NCBI RefSeq assembly: GCF_019550915.1
Contig: NZ_JAHWCI010000006.1
Location: 372,001 to 436,000, forward strand
Reading direction: 5' to 3'
DNA from: Mumia sp. zg.B17
GTDB taxonomy: Bacteria > Actinomycetota > Actinomycetes > Propionibacteriales > Nocardioidaceae
Length of the DNA stretch: 64,000 bases
Each line of letters starts with the position of its first letter. The first letter of the stretch is position 1. This document shows positions 32,894 through 41,985 of the stretch, piece after piece. The notes under the pieces are model-generated. The model saw nothing but the letters and a program-made list of their open reading frames with translations. It was not told where the DNA came from and did no database searches. Position numbers and translations under genes: made by a program.

Positions 32894-34681
32894 GTGCACG
32901 TCGTCGCCACAGCCGGCCACGTCGACCACGGGAAGTCCACGCTGGTCGACGCGCTCACCGGCATGCGTTCTGACCGGCTCCGGGAGGAGCGCGAGCGCGG
33001 ACTCTCCATCGAGCTGGGATATGTCTGGACGTCGCTGCCACAGGTGGGTGACGTCGCGTTCGTCGATGTGCCGGGCCACGAACGGTTCGTCACCACGATG
33101 CTCGCCGGGATCGGACCAGTTCCCGCCGCGATGCTGGTCGTCGCCGCCGACGATCCGTGGATGCCGCAGGCTGCCGAGCACCTCGCGGCGCTCGACGCCC
33201 TGCAGGTCAGTCATGGCGTGGTCGCGGTGACCCGGGCCGACCTGGCCGACCCCCGTCCGATGATGGAGCGGGCTGCGGCGGAGGTGGCCCGGACGGCGCT
33301 GCGCGGAGCGCCCGTGCTCGCGGTGAGTGCTCCGACGGGCGACGGTCTCGCCGAGCTGCGCGTTGCCCTGGGCGACATGCTGGCGGCGGTGCCCGCCCCC
33401 GACCCAGGTGCCGACGTGCGGCTGTGGGTCGACCGCCGGTTCACCGTGCGCGGCGCCGGCACCGTCGTCACCGGCACACTGCCGGAAGGCAGGCTCGCAC
33501 CGGGTGACGAGCTCGAGGTGCACGCAGCGAGCGGGGTCGGAGCCGTCAGGGTGCGGGGCCTCCAGGCGCTCGGTGGCTCCGTCGACCAGGTGATGGGCAC
33601 GGCCAGGGTGGCCCTCAACCTGACCGGTGACGGAATGGGGTCGATCGATCGTGGAACGGCACTGGTGACCCCCGGCGCCTGGCGGCCCACCACGGTCGTC
33701 GACTGCAGAGTCCGGGGCGAGCCCGGCCGCCTCCCCGACCTCCCTCTCCTCCACGTAGGCGCCACCGCGGTGACCGCCCGTACCCGTTCCCTGGCCGGCG
33801 AAGGCGGAGACCTGGTGCGGCTGAGCCTGCGCGCGCCGCTCCCGCTCCGGGTGGGTGACCGCGCTCTGCTGCGTGACCCGGGGAGCCGGCGGATCTGGGG
33901 CGTCGACGTCCTCGACCCTGTCCCGCCGCCTCTGCGACGACGGGGCGCCGCCGCGGCGCGAGCCAAGGTTCTCGCTCCTCTCACCGCGACACCCGACCTG
34001 GCCGCCGAGCTCGACCGGCGTGGACTCGTCGAGGCCGATCTCCTGCATCGCATCGGTGTCCCCACCAGCCCACCGCCGCTGGGCACGGTCGAGGCCGCCG
34101 GCTGGTTCATGTCGCGGACGCGGGCAGAGGAGGCGGCCCTACGCGTCACCGATGCCGTCGCGACGCAGGCCGCGTCCCGGCCACTCGATCCAGGCGTGAC
34201 CCCACGTGCCCTCGCGGACCGCCTCGGACTTCCGGCCCCCGAGCTGGTGCTCGCCGTCGTACGCCCTCCCCTGGCCGTCAAGGACGGTCGCGTGGTCCCC
34301 GGCGACGCCGCCGCGACGTTGCCGCCAGACGTCGAGCGCTCGGTCCGCGCGCTGGAGGCAGACCTCGCCGACGCCCCGTTCGCTGCTCCCACCGCCGGAC
34401 GCCTCGCCGAGCTCGGTCTCGACGACCGTCGTACGGCTGCCGCCGCCAAGGCGGGACGGCTGCTGCGCCTTGCTCCCGGCGTGGTCCTCCTTCCGGGCGC
34501 GGACACGCTGGCGGCACGGCAGCTCGCCGACCTTCCCCAACCCTTCACCACCAGCGAGGCGCGACAGCGACTGGGGACGAGCAGGCGCGTCGTTCTGCCG
34601 CTGCTCGACCACCTCGACAGGGCCCGCCTCACGCGGCGGCTCCCCGACGACCGTAGAGAGCTTCTCTCAGCGCCGAGGTGA
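32894..34681 (+). CDS. selB: Selenocysteine-specific translation elongation factor
   Basis: A 595-residue GTPase starting at GTG 32894. The EF-Tu-like G domain shows AGHVDHGKSTLVDALTG, ERERGLSIELGYVW and FVDVPGHERFVTTM. Domains II-III follow (WVDRRFTVRGAGTVVTGTLPEG). The C-terminal part (residues ~390-595) is a run of winged-helix modules (LPQPFTTSEARQRLGTSRRVVLPLLDHLDR) that binds the SECIS hairpin. Length matches the family (about 600). With selA it forms an operon serving the UGA-containing fdhA. Confidence 0.96.
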   Translation: MHVVATAGHVDHGKSTLVDALTGMRSDRLREERERGLSIELGYVWTSLPQVGDVAFVDVPGHERFVTTMLAGIGPVPAAMLVVAADDPWMPQAAEHLAALDALQVSHGVVAVTRADLADPRPMMERAAAEVARTALRGAPVLAVSAPTGDGLAELRVALGDMLAAVPAPDPGADVRLWVDRRFTVRGAGTVVTGTLPEGRLAPGDELEVHAASGVGAVRVRGLQALGGSVDQVMGTARVALNLTGDGMGSIDRGTALVTPGAWRPTTVVDCRVRGEPGRLPDLPLLHVGATAVTARTRSLAGEGGDLVRLSLRAPLPLRVGDRALLRDPGSRRIWGVDVLDPVPPPLRRRGAAAARAKVLAPLTATPDLAAELDRRGLVEADLLHRIGVPTSPPPLGTVEAAGWFMSRTRAEEAALRVTDAVATQAASRPLDPGVTPRALADRLGLPAPELVLAVVRPPLAVKDGRVVPGDAAATLPPDVERSVRALEADLADAPFAAPTAGRLAELGLDDRRTAAAAKAGRLLRLAPGVVLLPGADTLAARQLADLPQPFTTSEARQRLGTSRRVVLPLLDHLDRARLTRRLPDDRRELLSAPR

Positions 34682-34699
34682 CTGGTCTGCGCTCTCCGT

Positions 34700-34730
34700 C
34701 TGCTGCAGCATCGTTCCGTGCTGCGAGCAG
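34700..34730 (+). terminator. Hairpin downstream of selB
   Basis: CTGCTGCAGCA, an 8-nt loop, then TGCTGCGAGCAG: eleven pairs with one bulged base, 19 bp after the selB stop. No U-run follows, as is common for actinobacterial terminators. The rest of 34731-34903 shows no other feature. Confidence 0.5.
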
Positions 34731-34903
34731 GACTGACGTCGCCACGGGACGCTGATCAGCACCGGCCAGACAACCGACCGTGTCCATGAGGCCCCCTGCT
34801 CGGCCGACCGTTCCGCCACCCGCCCCGTCAAGAACACCTCAGGACGCATCAACACGGCGTCTGGAGGCAGGACCTCGGCCTGCGGATCGGGCACGGTGCA
34901 AAG

Positions 34904-35425
34904 GTGAACAGATACGCCGACATCGACGCTCTCCTGCGGAGCAGCAGTCACGCCTTCCACGATGCGGTGCGTGCGGCGCTGACCGGGGACCGGGAGCACG
35001 CAGGCGCGGTCCTGGCCGGTTCGCAGGCGCGGCACGACCTCGCCCGCGCGGCCGAGGAGACGCTTCGAGAGCGGACGTGGGTGCCCGCCCCTCAGCTCGC
35101 GCGCGAGCTGCAGCTCATCAGCGGGATCGTCCGCGTCGCCACCGTGACCGACCGGCTCGCCGCACAGGTCGTCATGAACCCCGAGCCACCCGGCCCGTGG
35201 CTGGCGCTCGAACTCACGGTCCTGCTCGATACCGGCGATCGTCGCTTCCGCCAGCTTCTGGACACCGGATCGACGGCAACCCTCGACCCATCCAGCCGCG
35301 GCTGCGCGGCGCGGCTCTTCGAGGTCGCCGACCACTCCGTCGGTGACGCCTCCCCGACGGCTGCGCTTTGCGGGGTGCTGGCAACGGCCCTGCTGCAGGT
35401 CTCGCGTCAGGCCGCGGCGGCGTGA
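34904..35425 (+). CDS. Hypothetical all-helical protein, PhoU-like
   Basis: A 173-residue protein from GTG 34904 (MNRYADIDALLRSSSHAFHDAVRAALTG). The pattern of long amphipathic helices and the segment LARELQLISGIVRVATVTDRLAAQVV resemble the second helical repeat of PhoU, where such helices carry metal-binding acids; only one repeat would fit this length. No phosphate transport gene is near. The similarity is by eye, so function is open. It converges on the TetR gene. Confidence 0.55.
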   Translation: MNRYADIDALLRSSSHAFHDAVRAALTGDREHAGAVLAGSQARHDLARAAEETLRERTWVPAPQLARELQLISGIVRVATVTDRLAAQVVMNPEPPGPWLALELTVLLDTGDRRFRQLLDTGSTATLDPSSRGCAARLFEVADHSVGDASPTAALCGVLATALLQVSRQAAAA

Positions 35426-35433
35426 CGCGACGA

Positions 35434-36042
35434 CTACGGCTCGGTGATCGGCGCCTGGAGCATCCCGGCGATCGCGTCACAGAGGAACGTCCCCGCCTCC
35501 GTCCAGCGCGCGGGCTCACTCGACCTCGCCGCGCGCTCCTCGATCTCCGCACAGGCCGTGCTGACGGCGTGGGCCACCAACCTGGCCCTCGCCTCGACGA
35601 TCGAGCGGTCGAGGTACGCCAGCCGGTCCGCGACCGAACCGACGATCTGCGGGGTGCTCGAGAAGATGCCGGCGCCGCCGCGCGCCAATGCTCTGATCTC
35701 GGGGTCGTGGACGGCCTGATCCAGGAAACGGGCTCGCCATGACGGGGTCGGGAGGTCGGCGAGGGAGTCGACGAGAGGGATGACGAGGGCGCGGATGTCC
35801 CCGAGCAGCGAGTCGGACTGTGCGTACAAGCGCTGCTGCGCCGGCTCGACGGCGGCACGGTGCCGGTCCAACAACGTCTGCAGGAGCCCTGTTCGGCCAC
35901 CGAAGTAGTAGTGGACGGCGGAGTGGTTGCTGTTCCCCGCGGCTTCTGCGACCTGCCGGTCGGAGACGGTGTGCACGCCCTGCTCGGCGAACAGGCGTTC
36001 GGCTGCATCCAGCAGGTGGTGCCGGGCGTCAGGACGGGGCAT
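35434..36042 (-). CDS. TetR/AcrR-family transcriptional regulator
   Basis: A 202-residue repressor with a TetR HTH at residues ~8-55 (LLDAAERLFAEQGVHTVSDRQVAEAAGNSNHSAVHYYF), then a helical ligand domain of the variable type (ALVIPLVDSLADL, RFLDQAVHDPEIRALARGG). It diverges from the duplicated membrane protein gene across ~116 bp containing nested inverted repeats, so it probably represses that gene and itself. Ligand unknown. Confidence 0.93.
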   Translation of the reverse strand: MPRPDARHHLLDAAERLFAEQGVHTVSDRQVAEAAGNSNHSAVHYYFGGRTGLLQTLLDRHRAAVEPAQQRLYAQSDSLLGDIRALVIPLVDSLADLPTPSWRARFLDQAVHDPEIRALARGGAGIFSSTPQIVGSVADRLAYLDRSIVEARARLVAHAVSTACAEIEERAARSSEPARWTEAGTFLCDAIAGMLQAPITEP

Positions 36043-36075
36043 CGCATTCTCTCGCTCGGCGCTGTGACGGGCGGC

Positions 36076-36109
36076 TCACGTATCGCCCTCACGATAATAA
36101 GCCACGTGA
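36076..36109. promoter_or_regulatory. Nested inverted repeats in the TetR / membrane-protein divergent promoter
   Basis: Two dyads: TCACGT (36076-36081) with ACGTGA (36104-36109), and inside it TATCG (36081-36085) with CGATA (36092-36096). The AT-rich stretch ATAATAAG also lies here. Position suits the operator of the adjacent TetR protein. Confidence 0.5.
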
Positions 36110-36158
36110 CTTAGGGTAGGGCGCGCGGCCCACTCCGTGCCGACCGCCTCTCGAGGAG

Positions 36159-38357
36159 ATGACCTTGGCGTCCAGCGTCGAACCAGCACTGCCGGCTCCC
36201 ACCGACCCGGCGACGAAGTACCCCCCTCCGCCACCGGAGACGCCGGCCGAGCGCAAGGGTCGCCTCGTCGCCCTCTTCGTGATGCCGTTCCTGATCGTCA
36301 CGATGATGTACGCGACGTACATGGGCACCATGCACAGCCCGCACGCCCGGGACCTCCCGGTCGCCGTCGTGGGCGCGGACGCCACCGCTCAGCAGTTCGC
36401 CGACGATCTGCAGGAGAGCTCCGGCGACGCGCTCGAGGTGCGCACGGTGGACACGCTGCCCGAGGCGAACGAGCTCCTCCGCGAGCAGGAGATCGCCGGC
36501 GCGATCGAGATCCCCGCCGCCGGCGGGAGCGCGTCGATCCATCGCGCGATGGCTGCTGGCGCGTCACAGGCGACGCTCGTCGACAAGGCACTGACGCCCG
36601 CGGCTGCCGCCGCGGGTTGGCAGGTCGACACGGTCGACGTCGAACCACTCACCGACGGCGACGGGTCCGGCACGCTGGTGCTCTTCGCCGCCATGGGCAT
36701 GATGCTCGCGGGGTACGTTCCGCTGAGCACGCTCCTGTCCGGTCTGCCGAACCTGCTGCGCCTGCGGCGGTTCCTCCCCCTCGCGGTCGGCTGGGGCGCG
36801 TTCACCAGCTCCCTGATCTGGTTGATCCTCGGCCCGATCGTCGGCGCCCTCGATGGCCACTACCCACTGTTCCTCGGGATCGGGACGCTGGCGGTCACCG
36901 CCGTCGGCATCACGCAGCTGCTGTTCACCAAAGTGCTGGGCCCGTTCGCCGTCCTGCTGGGCATGCTGCTCTGGGTCGTCTTCGGTGTCCCGGCGTCCAA
37001 CCTCGCCATGTCGGTCCACTCGATGCCAGGGATGTTCCAGTGGCTGCACGGCGTGCTGCCACTACCGGCCGCGGGTGAGGCGCTGCGATCGGTCCTCTAC
37101 TTCGACGGCGACGGTGTCGGCGAGCACGTCACCACCCTCGGCGTGTGGCTGGTCGTCGCGCTCGTGCTCGCAGCGCTCAAGGAACGTCGGTCCGGTGATC
37201 TCATCATCGCCGGCCCGCTCTACACGGCCCCGGACGCGCCGCTCCCGGCCCTGCCGGGCGGACCCGTTGCGCGCTACCGAACCCGGCTCGTCGCAGCCAT
37301 GATGTTCCCCCTGACGATCGTCGTGACGGTCGTGACGCTCATGAGCTTCTCGATGCACGAGCCGGACGTGAGCGACATGCCGGTAGCGGTGGTGGCACCG
37401 GCCGCCCAGGCCGAGCCGCTCGTCGCCGCACTCGAACCCGACCTCGGCGAGTACCTCGACCTCAGCGTCGTCGAGTCCCGGGAGGAGGCCGACGACCTCA
37501 TCCGCAGCCAGGAGATCGTGGCCGCGTACGTGCTGCCCGAGGCAGCCGGCACGAGCCCCACGCTCGTTACCGCCGGTGGCGCCGGCGCCAGCCAGCAGAC
37601 CGCCGTCACCCAGATGTTCACGCCGATCGCCGCGGCGAGCGGCAGCGAGCTCGCCCTCGAGGACGCCGCACCGCTCACGGACGACGACGTCAACGGCAGC
37701 AACAGCCTGTACGCCGGCATGGCATGGATCATGGCTGGCTTCCTCTTCTTCGCCGTCATGCGCGGAGGCGCGCCCGACCTGACCCGGACCCGGCAGCTCC
37801 TCCCGCTCGTCGCGGGCTGGTCGGTCGGCATCTCGGTCTGGCTGTGGTTCCTCTTCGACGTGCTCATCGGCGCGGTCGACGGGCACGCCTTCGAGATGAT
37901 CGGCTACGGCTCGTTGACCGTGTTCGCGGTCGCGTGGGCCAGCGCCGTGCTCACCCGGACGCTCGGTCTGTTCGGTCTGATCCCGGTGATGATCGTGGTG
38001 ATGCTCGCCGGTGTGCCCGCCTCGGGGGGTGGCTTGTCGCTCTACATGGTTCCTGAGCTCTTCCGGCCTCTCGCGGAGATCCTGCCGCTCCCGGCCGCGG
38101 TCGACGTCGTCCGGTCGATGACCTATCTCGACGCGACCGGGATCGGACGCGACCTGCTCGTCCTGGGCATCTGGGGCGCGGTCGGGCTGCTGCTCAACGT
38201 GCTCGTCGTCGACCGGTGGCTGAACCGGAAGCACGTCCGGCCACCCGCCCCGTTGGGCCCGAAGTATCGGCCCGAGCGAAAGAGCAGGGCGGAGTCGACC
38301 GGCGATGGGGACGGCGACCTGGCTCCTGCCGCCCTCTCACCGGTGGGGACACCATGA
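36159..38357 (+). CDS. Internally duplicated ABC-2/YhgE-like membrane protein
   Basis: A 732-residue membrane protein made of two similar halves (about residues 35-355 and 375-690). Each begins with a TM (ALFVMPFLIVTMMYATYMG; AMMFPLTIVVTVVTLMSF), then a short outer domain starting DLPVAVV or DMPVAVV with an EANELLREQEIAGA / EADDLIRSQEIVAA segment, then about five TMs ending in PLPAAGEALRSVLYFDGDGVG / PLPAAVDVVRSMTYLDATGIG. This resembles the YhgE/DUF3533 permease-like group. No ATPase is adjacent. GAGGAG abuts the ATG, so TTG 36165 may be the true start. Likely TetR-controlled; substrate unknown. Confidence 0.75.
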   Translation: MTLASSVEPALPAPTDPATKYPPPPPETPAERKGRLVALFVMPFLIVTMMYATYMGTMHSPHARDLPVAVVGADATAQQFADDLQESSGDALEVRTVDTLPEANELLREQEIAGAIEIPAAGGSASIHRAMAAGASQATLVDKALTPAAAAAGWQVDTVDVEPLTDGDGSGTLVLFAAMGMMLAGYVPLSTLLSGLPNLLRLRRFLPLAVGWGAFTSSLIWLILGPIVGALDGHYPLFLGIGTLAVTAVGITQLLFTKVLGPFAVLLGMLLWVVFGVPASNLAMSVHSMPGMFQWLHGVLPLPAAGEALRSVLYFDGDGVGEHVTTLGVWLVVALVLAALKERRSGDLIIAGPLYTAPDAPLPALPGGPVARYRTRLVAAMMFPLTIVVTVVTLMSFSMHEPDVSDMPVAVVAPAAQAEPLVAALEPDLGEYLDLSVVESREEADDLIRSQEIVAAYVLPEAAGTSPTLVTAGGAGASQQTAVTQMFTPIAAASGSELALEDAAPLTDDDVNGSNSLYAGMAWIMAGFLFFAVMRGGAPDLTRTRQLLPLVAGWSVGISVWLWFLFDVLIGAVDGHAFEMIGYGSLTVFAVAWASAVLTRTLGLFGLIPVMIVVMLAGVPASGGGLSLYMVPELFRPLAEILPLPAAVDVVRSMTYLDATGIGRDLLVLGIWGAVGLLLNVLVVDRWLNRKHVRPPAPLGPKYRPERKSRAESTGDGDGDLAPAALSPVGTP

Positions 38358-38389
38358 GGGCGTGACGGCGGCCCCGCTCAGTCGAGCAT

Positions 38390-40999
38390 CTAGCCGTCGA
38401 CGCCGACCAGATCCTCTCCGTCCTTCCCGCCGGCGGGAGGGACAGCGGGGGGAGCGACCGCGTCCGTGTGCGGTGCGGTCCCCTCGCTGCGGGCGAGCCT
38501 CTCGGCCGCTGCGGCCATCGCGGCACGGTCCGGTGGCAGGACGCCACGGACAGTCGTCAGGCTCTCCTCCCAGTCGGGGTTGCGCGCGTACCAGGAGTGT
38601 CCGTAGATCTCGGCCACCGGCCCGTCCTGGAGGCGCTGGTCGTACGCGATCGGGTCGGCGAGCCGCCAGTCCGCGCCGCACCGACGGGTGCGGTACGGGC
38701 TGGTGTACTCGTCGTCCTGCTCCCCGCCGAACGCGTCCGGGAAGTGGTGGGACCGTGCCCGTGAGTCGGCGGTGTCGACCTGGTGCCCCCACGAGAGCAC
38801 CGGTCCCGCCAGCTCGTCGGTGGTCCGGTAGAGGTTGACCCACGCGCCGTTGAGCTCGCGGTAGAGCTGGTTGATCGCGGCGAAGTTGACGTAGGCAGGG
38901 AAAGCCTTCGGGAAAATCACCCGGAGCTGCGAGCCGAAGGTGACCAGGCCGACGCGGTCGCGTTCGTGCTCGTCGAGCAGCATCATCGTGGCGAAGCTGA
39001 TGAGGCTGCCCTGGCTGTGCCCGCAGACCACGACGCGTCGGGTGCCGTCGTCAGGGAGCCGCGCGAGGTGCCACCGGATCCGCTCGCGCAGGTCCTCGAC
39101 GCACCGCTTGGAGTAGGCACGCGGAGAGAAGGGGTGCACAGCGTGGGGCCAGAAGGCCAGCACGTCCCAGACGACGTTGAGGCCGCGCCGCTTGCCTTCC
39201 TGAGCGACGGCCTTGCGGCTCTGGAGCAGCAGCCACCCGGCGGCTGTGATGAGCAGCCACGCCCCGAACAGCGCGACGACGTTCGACTTGGCGACCCCGT
39301 CCGCGCCGACGACGTACTTGGGCTGGCTGAGGACGTCGAGCCACCCCGGAGCGTTGCCGCACGTGCTGGGGTCACGTGAGTTGATGCAAGGGACGAGCTC
39401 GACGGCGAGCACCACGGCGAGGACCATGCCGGCGCCGGCGAACGCGAGGCAGATCGCGCCGATCGCGTTCTTGACGCGCGCCTTCTGCACCGCGAAGCGC
39501 ACGCGGCTGACCCAGCGAGCAGGGACCAGGAGCGACCCGCCGTCGGTGTACATGGCGGTGACCCGTTCTCCGGTGCGCCGGCGTCGACGCATGCGCCACA
39601 CCACGACGGCGACCGCGATCATCACGAGGATGACCACGTTGAGCCCCCACGCGTACGCGACGCGGTCGAGCATCGGCGTCGTGCCGACCGTCACCGAGGC
39701 GGCGTCGGACGACCCCTCGACCGGGGTCGAGAGATTGAGCACGGACGAGATCCCGGTGGCGACGGCAGCGGAGAACCCGACGCCGATGAAGGTCCCGACG
39801 GCGGTGAACAACGCGGCGCCCATCCCCCACGCGTACGGGGTGAAGTAGCGGGCCGGGCTGCCGTCATCCGCCCGCTGTGAACGCTGGGCGAGGACGAGCG
39901 CGAGGTTGACGACGAAGAGCGCGAGCAGCGCTGCGACACCGATCACGAGCAGCCAGTTGGCGATGATGTCGAAGGACTCGGGACGGTCCCGGACCATCGT
40001 CCACTCGGTCCGGCTGACACCGCGCAGGCCGACGAGGGCGGAGACCAGCAGGGCGACGCTGCCGGCGAGCGCGAGCAGGCCGAGCACGGCGGTCGTCTGC
40101 TTCCACACCTGCCGCCAGGTCGTGTGTCCGGACGGCAGGTGGTCACGGGTGCCCTTCTCCGGGTCGCCCAGCAGTGTGACCACGGCGACCACGGCGATCC
40201 AGCCGCACAGTGCGAGCTGGATCGAGACCATGTCGTGCTCCCACGCGAACGGGTGCCCCGCCCACACCCCCATCGCCGCCACGACGAGCAGGGCGGCGGC
40301 GAGGTGGAGGTCTCGCAGCGTGGGGGTGCGGGTGTCGCCGGAGTAGAACGACTCCTGGGCCAACGGCGTGACCGAGCGCTCCTTCGGCGGCTCGAACGTC
40401 TCGATCTCCGGCGGCGCGGCGCCGGTCCGCCGAGCCGCCAGGCGGTCCCAGAGCCTGCGGGGACGGCCCGTGCGGTAGCCCTTGCCGAGGTACGCGATCA
40501 CGAAGACCACGAGTGCGGTGAGGATGACCGCGGTCCCGAGGACGACGCTCGGGTCGAGCGACCGGAGGAAGCGCACGTTCGGGGCCCAGCGCCAGGCGAT
40601 GAGGTCGATGATCACCAGACCGGCGGCGAAGGCGAACATCGACGTGAGGAGCACGGCGACCAGCCGGAGCAGGGCGTCGCACACCGCATGGAGCGCTCGC
40701 GGGAGGCGACCGCCGGTGATCGGCGGAAGCATGTAGTGGGCCGCGTTGACCATGCCGAACGGCAGCAGGACGAGCCACAGCGCCTTGACCCTGCTCCCGG
40801 AGGTGAGTCGCCCCCAGTGATACGCCTCCAGCGTCTGCCCGGCGGTGCCCGGCAGCTCGCCGCCCGCGGCGTCGACCGAACGGAAGTAGCGGGACTCGTC
40901 GTCGCCGCCGACCTGACGGACGTACGGCCGGTCCAGCATCGAACCGGCGGGCGTCCCGCTGACCCCGTGCACGCGGAGCTCGACCCACTCGTCGGACAT
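38390..40999 (-). CDS. Large membrane protein with lipase/esterase-like domain
   Basis: An 869-residue protein starting at ATG 40999 after AAAGAGGTGG. It opens with WVELRVHGVSGTPAGSMLDRP, contains about ten TMs (residues ~80-600), and ends with a soluble alpha/beta-hydrolase-like part: RRVVVCGHSQGSLISFATMMLL, a GxSxG nucleophile elbow, followed by GLVTFGSQLRVIFPKAFPAYVN. A downstream DAFGGEQDD and HSWYARNPDW could supply Asp and His. The HGVSGT start also resembles hydrolase oxyanion strands. A membrane-embedded lipase is plausible; substrate unknown and no operon partner is seen. Confidence 0.65.
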   Translation of the reverse strand: MSDEWVELRVHGVSGTPAGSMLDRPYVRQVGGDDESRYFRSVDAAGGELPGTAGQTLEAYHWGRLTSGSRVKALWLVLLPFGMVNAAHYMLPPITGGRLPRALHAVCDALLRLVAVLLTSMFAFAAGLVIIDLIAWRWAPNVRFLRSLDPSVVLGTAVILTALVVFVIAYLGKGYRTGRPRRLWDRLAARRTGAAPPEIETFEPPKERSVTPLAQESFYSGDTRTPTLRDLHLAAALLVVAAMGVWAGHPFAWEHDMVSIQLALCGWIAVVAVVTLLGDPEKGTRDHLPSGHTTWRQVWKQTTAVLGLLALAGSVALLVSALVGLRGVSRTEWTMVRDRPESFDIIANWLLVIGVAALLALFVVNLALVLAQRSQRADDGSPARYFTPYAWGMGAALFTAVGTFIGVGFSAAVATGISSVLNLSTPVEGSSDAASVTVGTTPMLDRVAYAWGLNVVILVMIAVAVVVWRMRRRRRTGERVTAMYTDGGSLLVPARWVSRVRFAVQKARVKNAIGAICLAFAGAGMVLAVVLAVELVPCINSRDPSTCGNAPGWLDVLSQPKYVVGADGVAKSNVVALFGAWLLITAAGWLLLQSRKAVAQEGKRRGLNVVWDVLAFWPHAVHPFSPRAYSKRCVEDLRERIRWHLARLPDDGTRRVVVCGHSQGSLISFATMMLLDEHERDRVGLVTFGSQLRVIFPKAFPAYVNFAAINQLYRELNGAWVNLYRTTDELAGPVLSWGHQVDTADSRARSHHFPDAFGGEQDDEYTSPYRTRRCGADWRLADPIAYDQRLQDGPVAEIYGHSWYARNPDWEESLTTVRGVLPPDRAAMAAAAERLARSEGTAPHTDAVAPPAVPPAGGKDGEDLVGVDG

Positions 41000-41087
41000 G
41001 GCAACCACCTCTTTCTCGGCTCGACAGTAGACCTCGCGAGGTCCTCTGGTGCCGTGCTTGCCGCACCCCGGCGTGCCAGAGTGGGGC

Positions 41088-41975
41088 ATGGCGTCGAGCA
41101 CTCTGGACGTAGACGGTCGGACCCTCAAGGTCAGCAACCTCGACAAGGTGCTCTATCCCGAGGAGGGGACGACGAAGTTCGACGTGATCCAGTACGTGCT
41201 GTCGGTCGCCGACCCGCTCCTCGGCCAGCTCGCCGATCGCCCCTGTACGCGCAAACGGTGGCCCGACGGCGTGGCGAAGGAGCCGTTTTTCGAGAAGAAC
41301 GTCCCGCGAGGCACCCCGGACTGGGTGCGCACCGTCGAGGTCGCGACACCCGGGAGCTCGAGGGGTCGCGACTCGCTGATCTTCCCCGTGGTCGAGCATC
41401 CCTCCGACCTCGTGTGGCTGGCGAACCTCGCCGCGCTCGAGCTGCACACCCCGCAGTGGACGGTCGGTCCACGGGGCGGGGTCCGTGACGCCGACAGGCT
41501 CGTGATCGACCTCGATCCCGGCGAGCCCGCCGGGCTGGCGGAGGCGGTGGAGGTCGGCCACCTGGTTCGTGAGCGGCTCGAGGCCGACGGCTGGCGCACC
41601 GTCCCCGTCACGAGCGGCAGCAAGGGCGTTCACCTGTACGCGTCCCACGGACGCGACTCCTCACCCGACGCCCTGCGCGAGTACGCCCGCGGCATCGCCG
41701 ACGAGCTGTCGGGCGAGCACCCGGATCGCGTCCTCTCGGTGATGAGGCGCGCGGACCGCCACGGCAAGGTCTTCCTCGACTGGAGCCAGAACGTCCGCGC
41801 GAAGACCACCATCACGCCGTACTCGCTCCGCGGCAGGTCGCGGCCCTGGGTGGCAGCGCCACGGACCTGGGACGAGCTCGACGACCCGTCGGCGGTGCGG
41901 CAGGTGCTCTTCACCGAGATGGCCGAGCGCCTCGAGCGCTTCGGCGACCCGATGACGGACCTGACCGACGTCTGA
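41088..41975 (+). CDS. LigD-type NHEJ polymerase/primase domain protein
   Basis: A 295-residue stand-alone LigD polymerase domain (archaeo-eukaryotic primase fold), starting at ATG 41088. Motifs: KVSNLDKVLYPEEGTTKFDVIQY, RPCTRKRWPDGV, EKNVPRGTPDWV, the catalytic DRLVIDLDPGE (two Asp), GSKGVHLY, and VFLDWSQNVRAKTTITPYSLR. It should add nucleotides at DNA ends during non-homologous end joining with Ku and a ligase encoded elsewhere. No ligase or nuclease domain is attached. Confidence 0.92.
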   Translation: MASSTLDVDGRTLKVSNLDKVLYPEEGTTKFDVIQYVLSVADPLLGQLADRPCTRKRWPDGVAKEPFFEKNVPRGTPDWVRTVEVATPGSSRGRDSLIFPVVEHPSDLVWLANLAALELHTPQWTVGPRGGVRDADRLVIDLDPGEPAGLAEAVEVGHLVRERLEADGWRTVPVTSGSKGVHLYASHGRDSSPDALREYARGIADELSGEHPDRVLSVMRRADRHGKVFLDWSQNVRAKTTITPYSLRGRSRPWVAAPRTWDELDDPSAVRQVLFTEMAERLERFGDPMTDLTDV

Positions 41976-41985
41976 TCGTGTCGTC

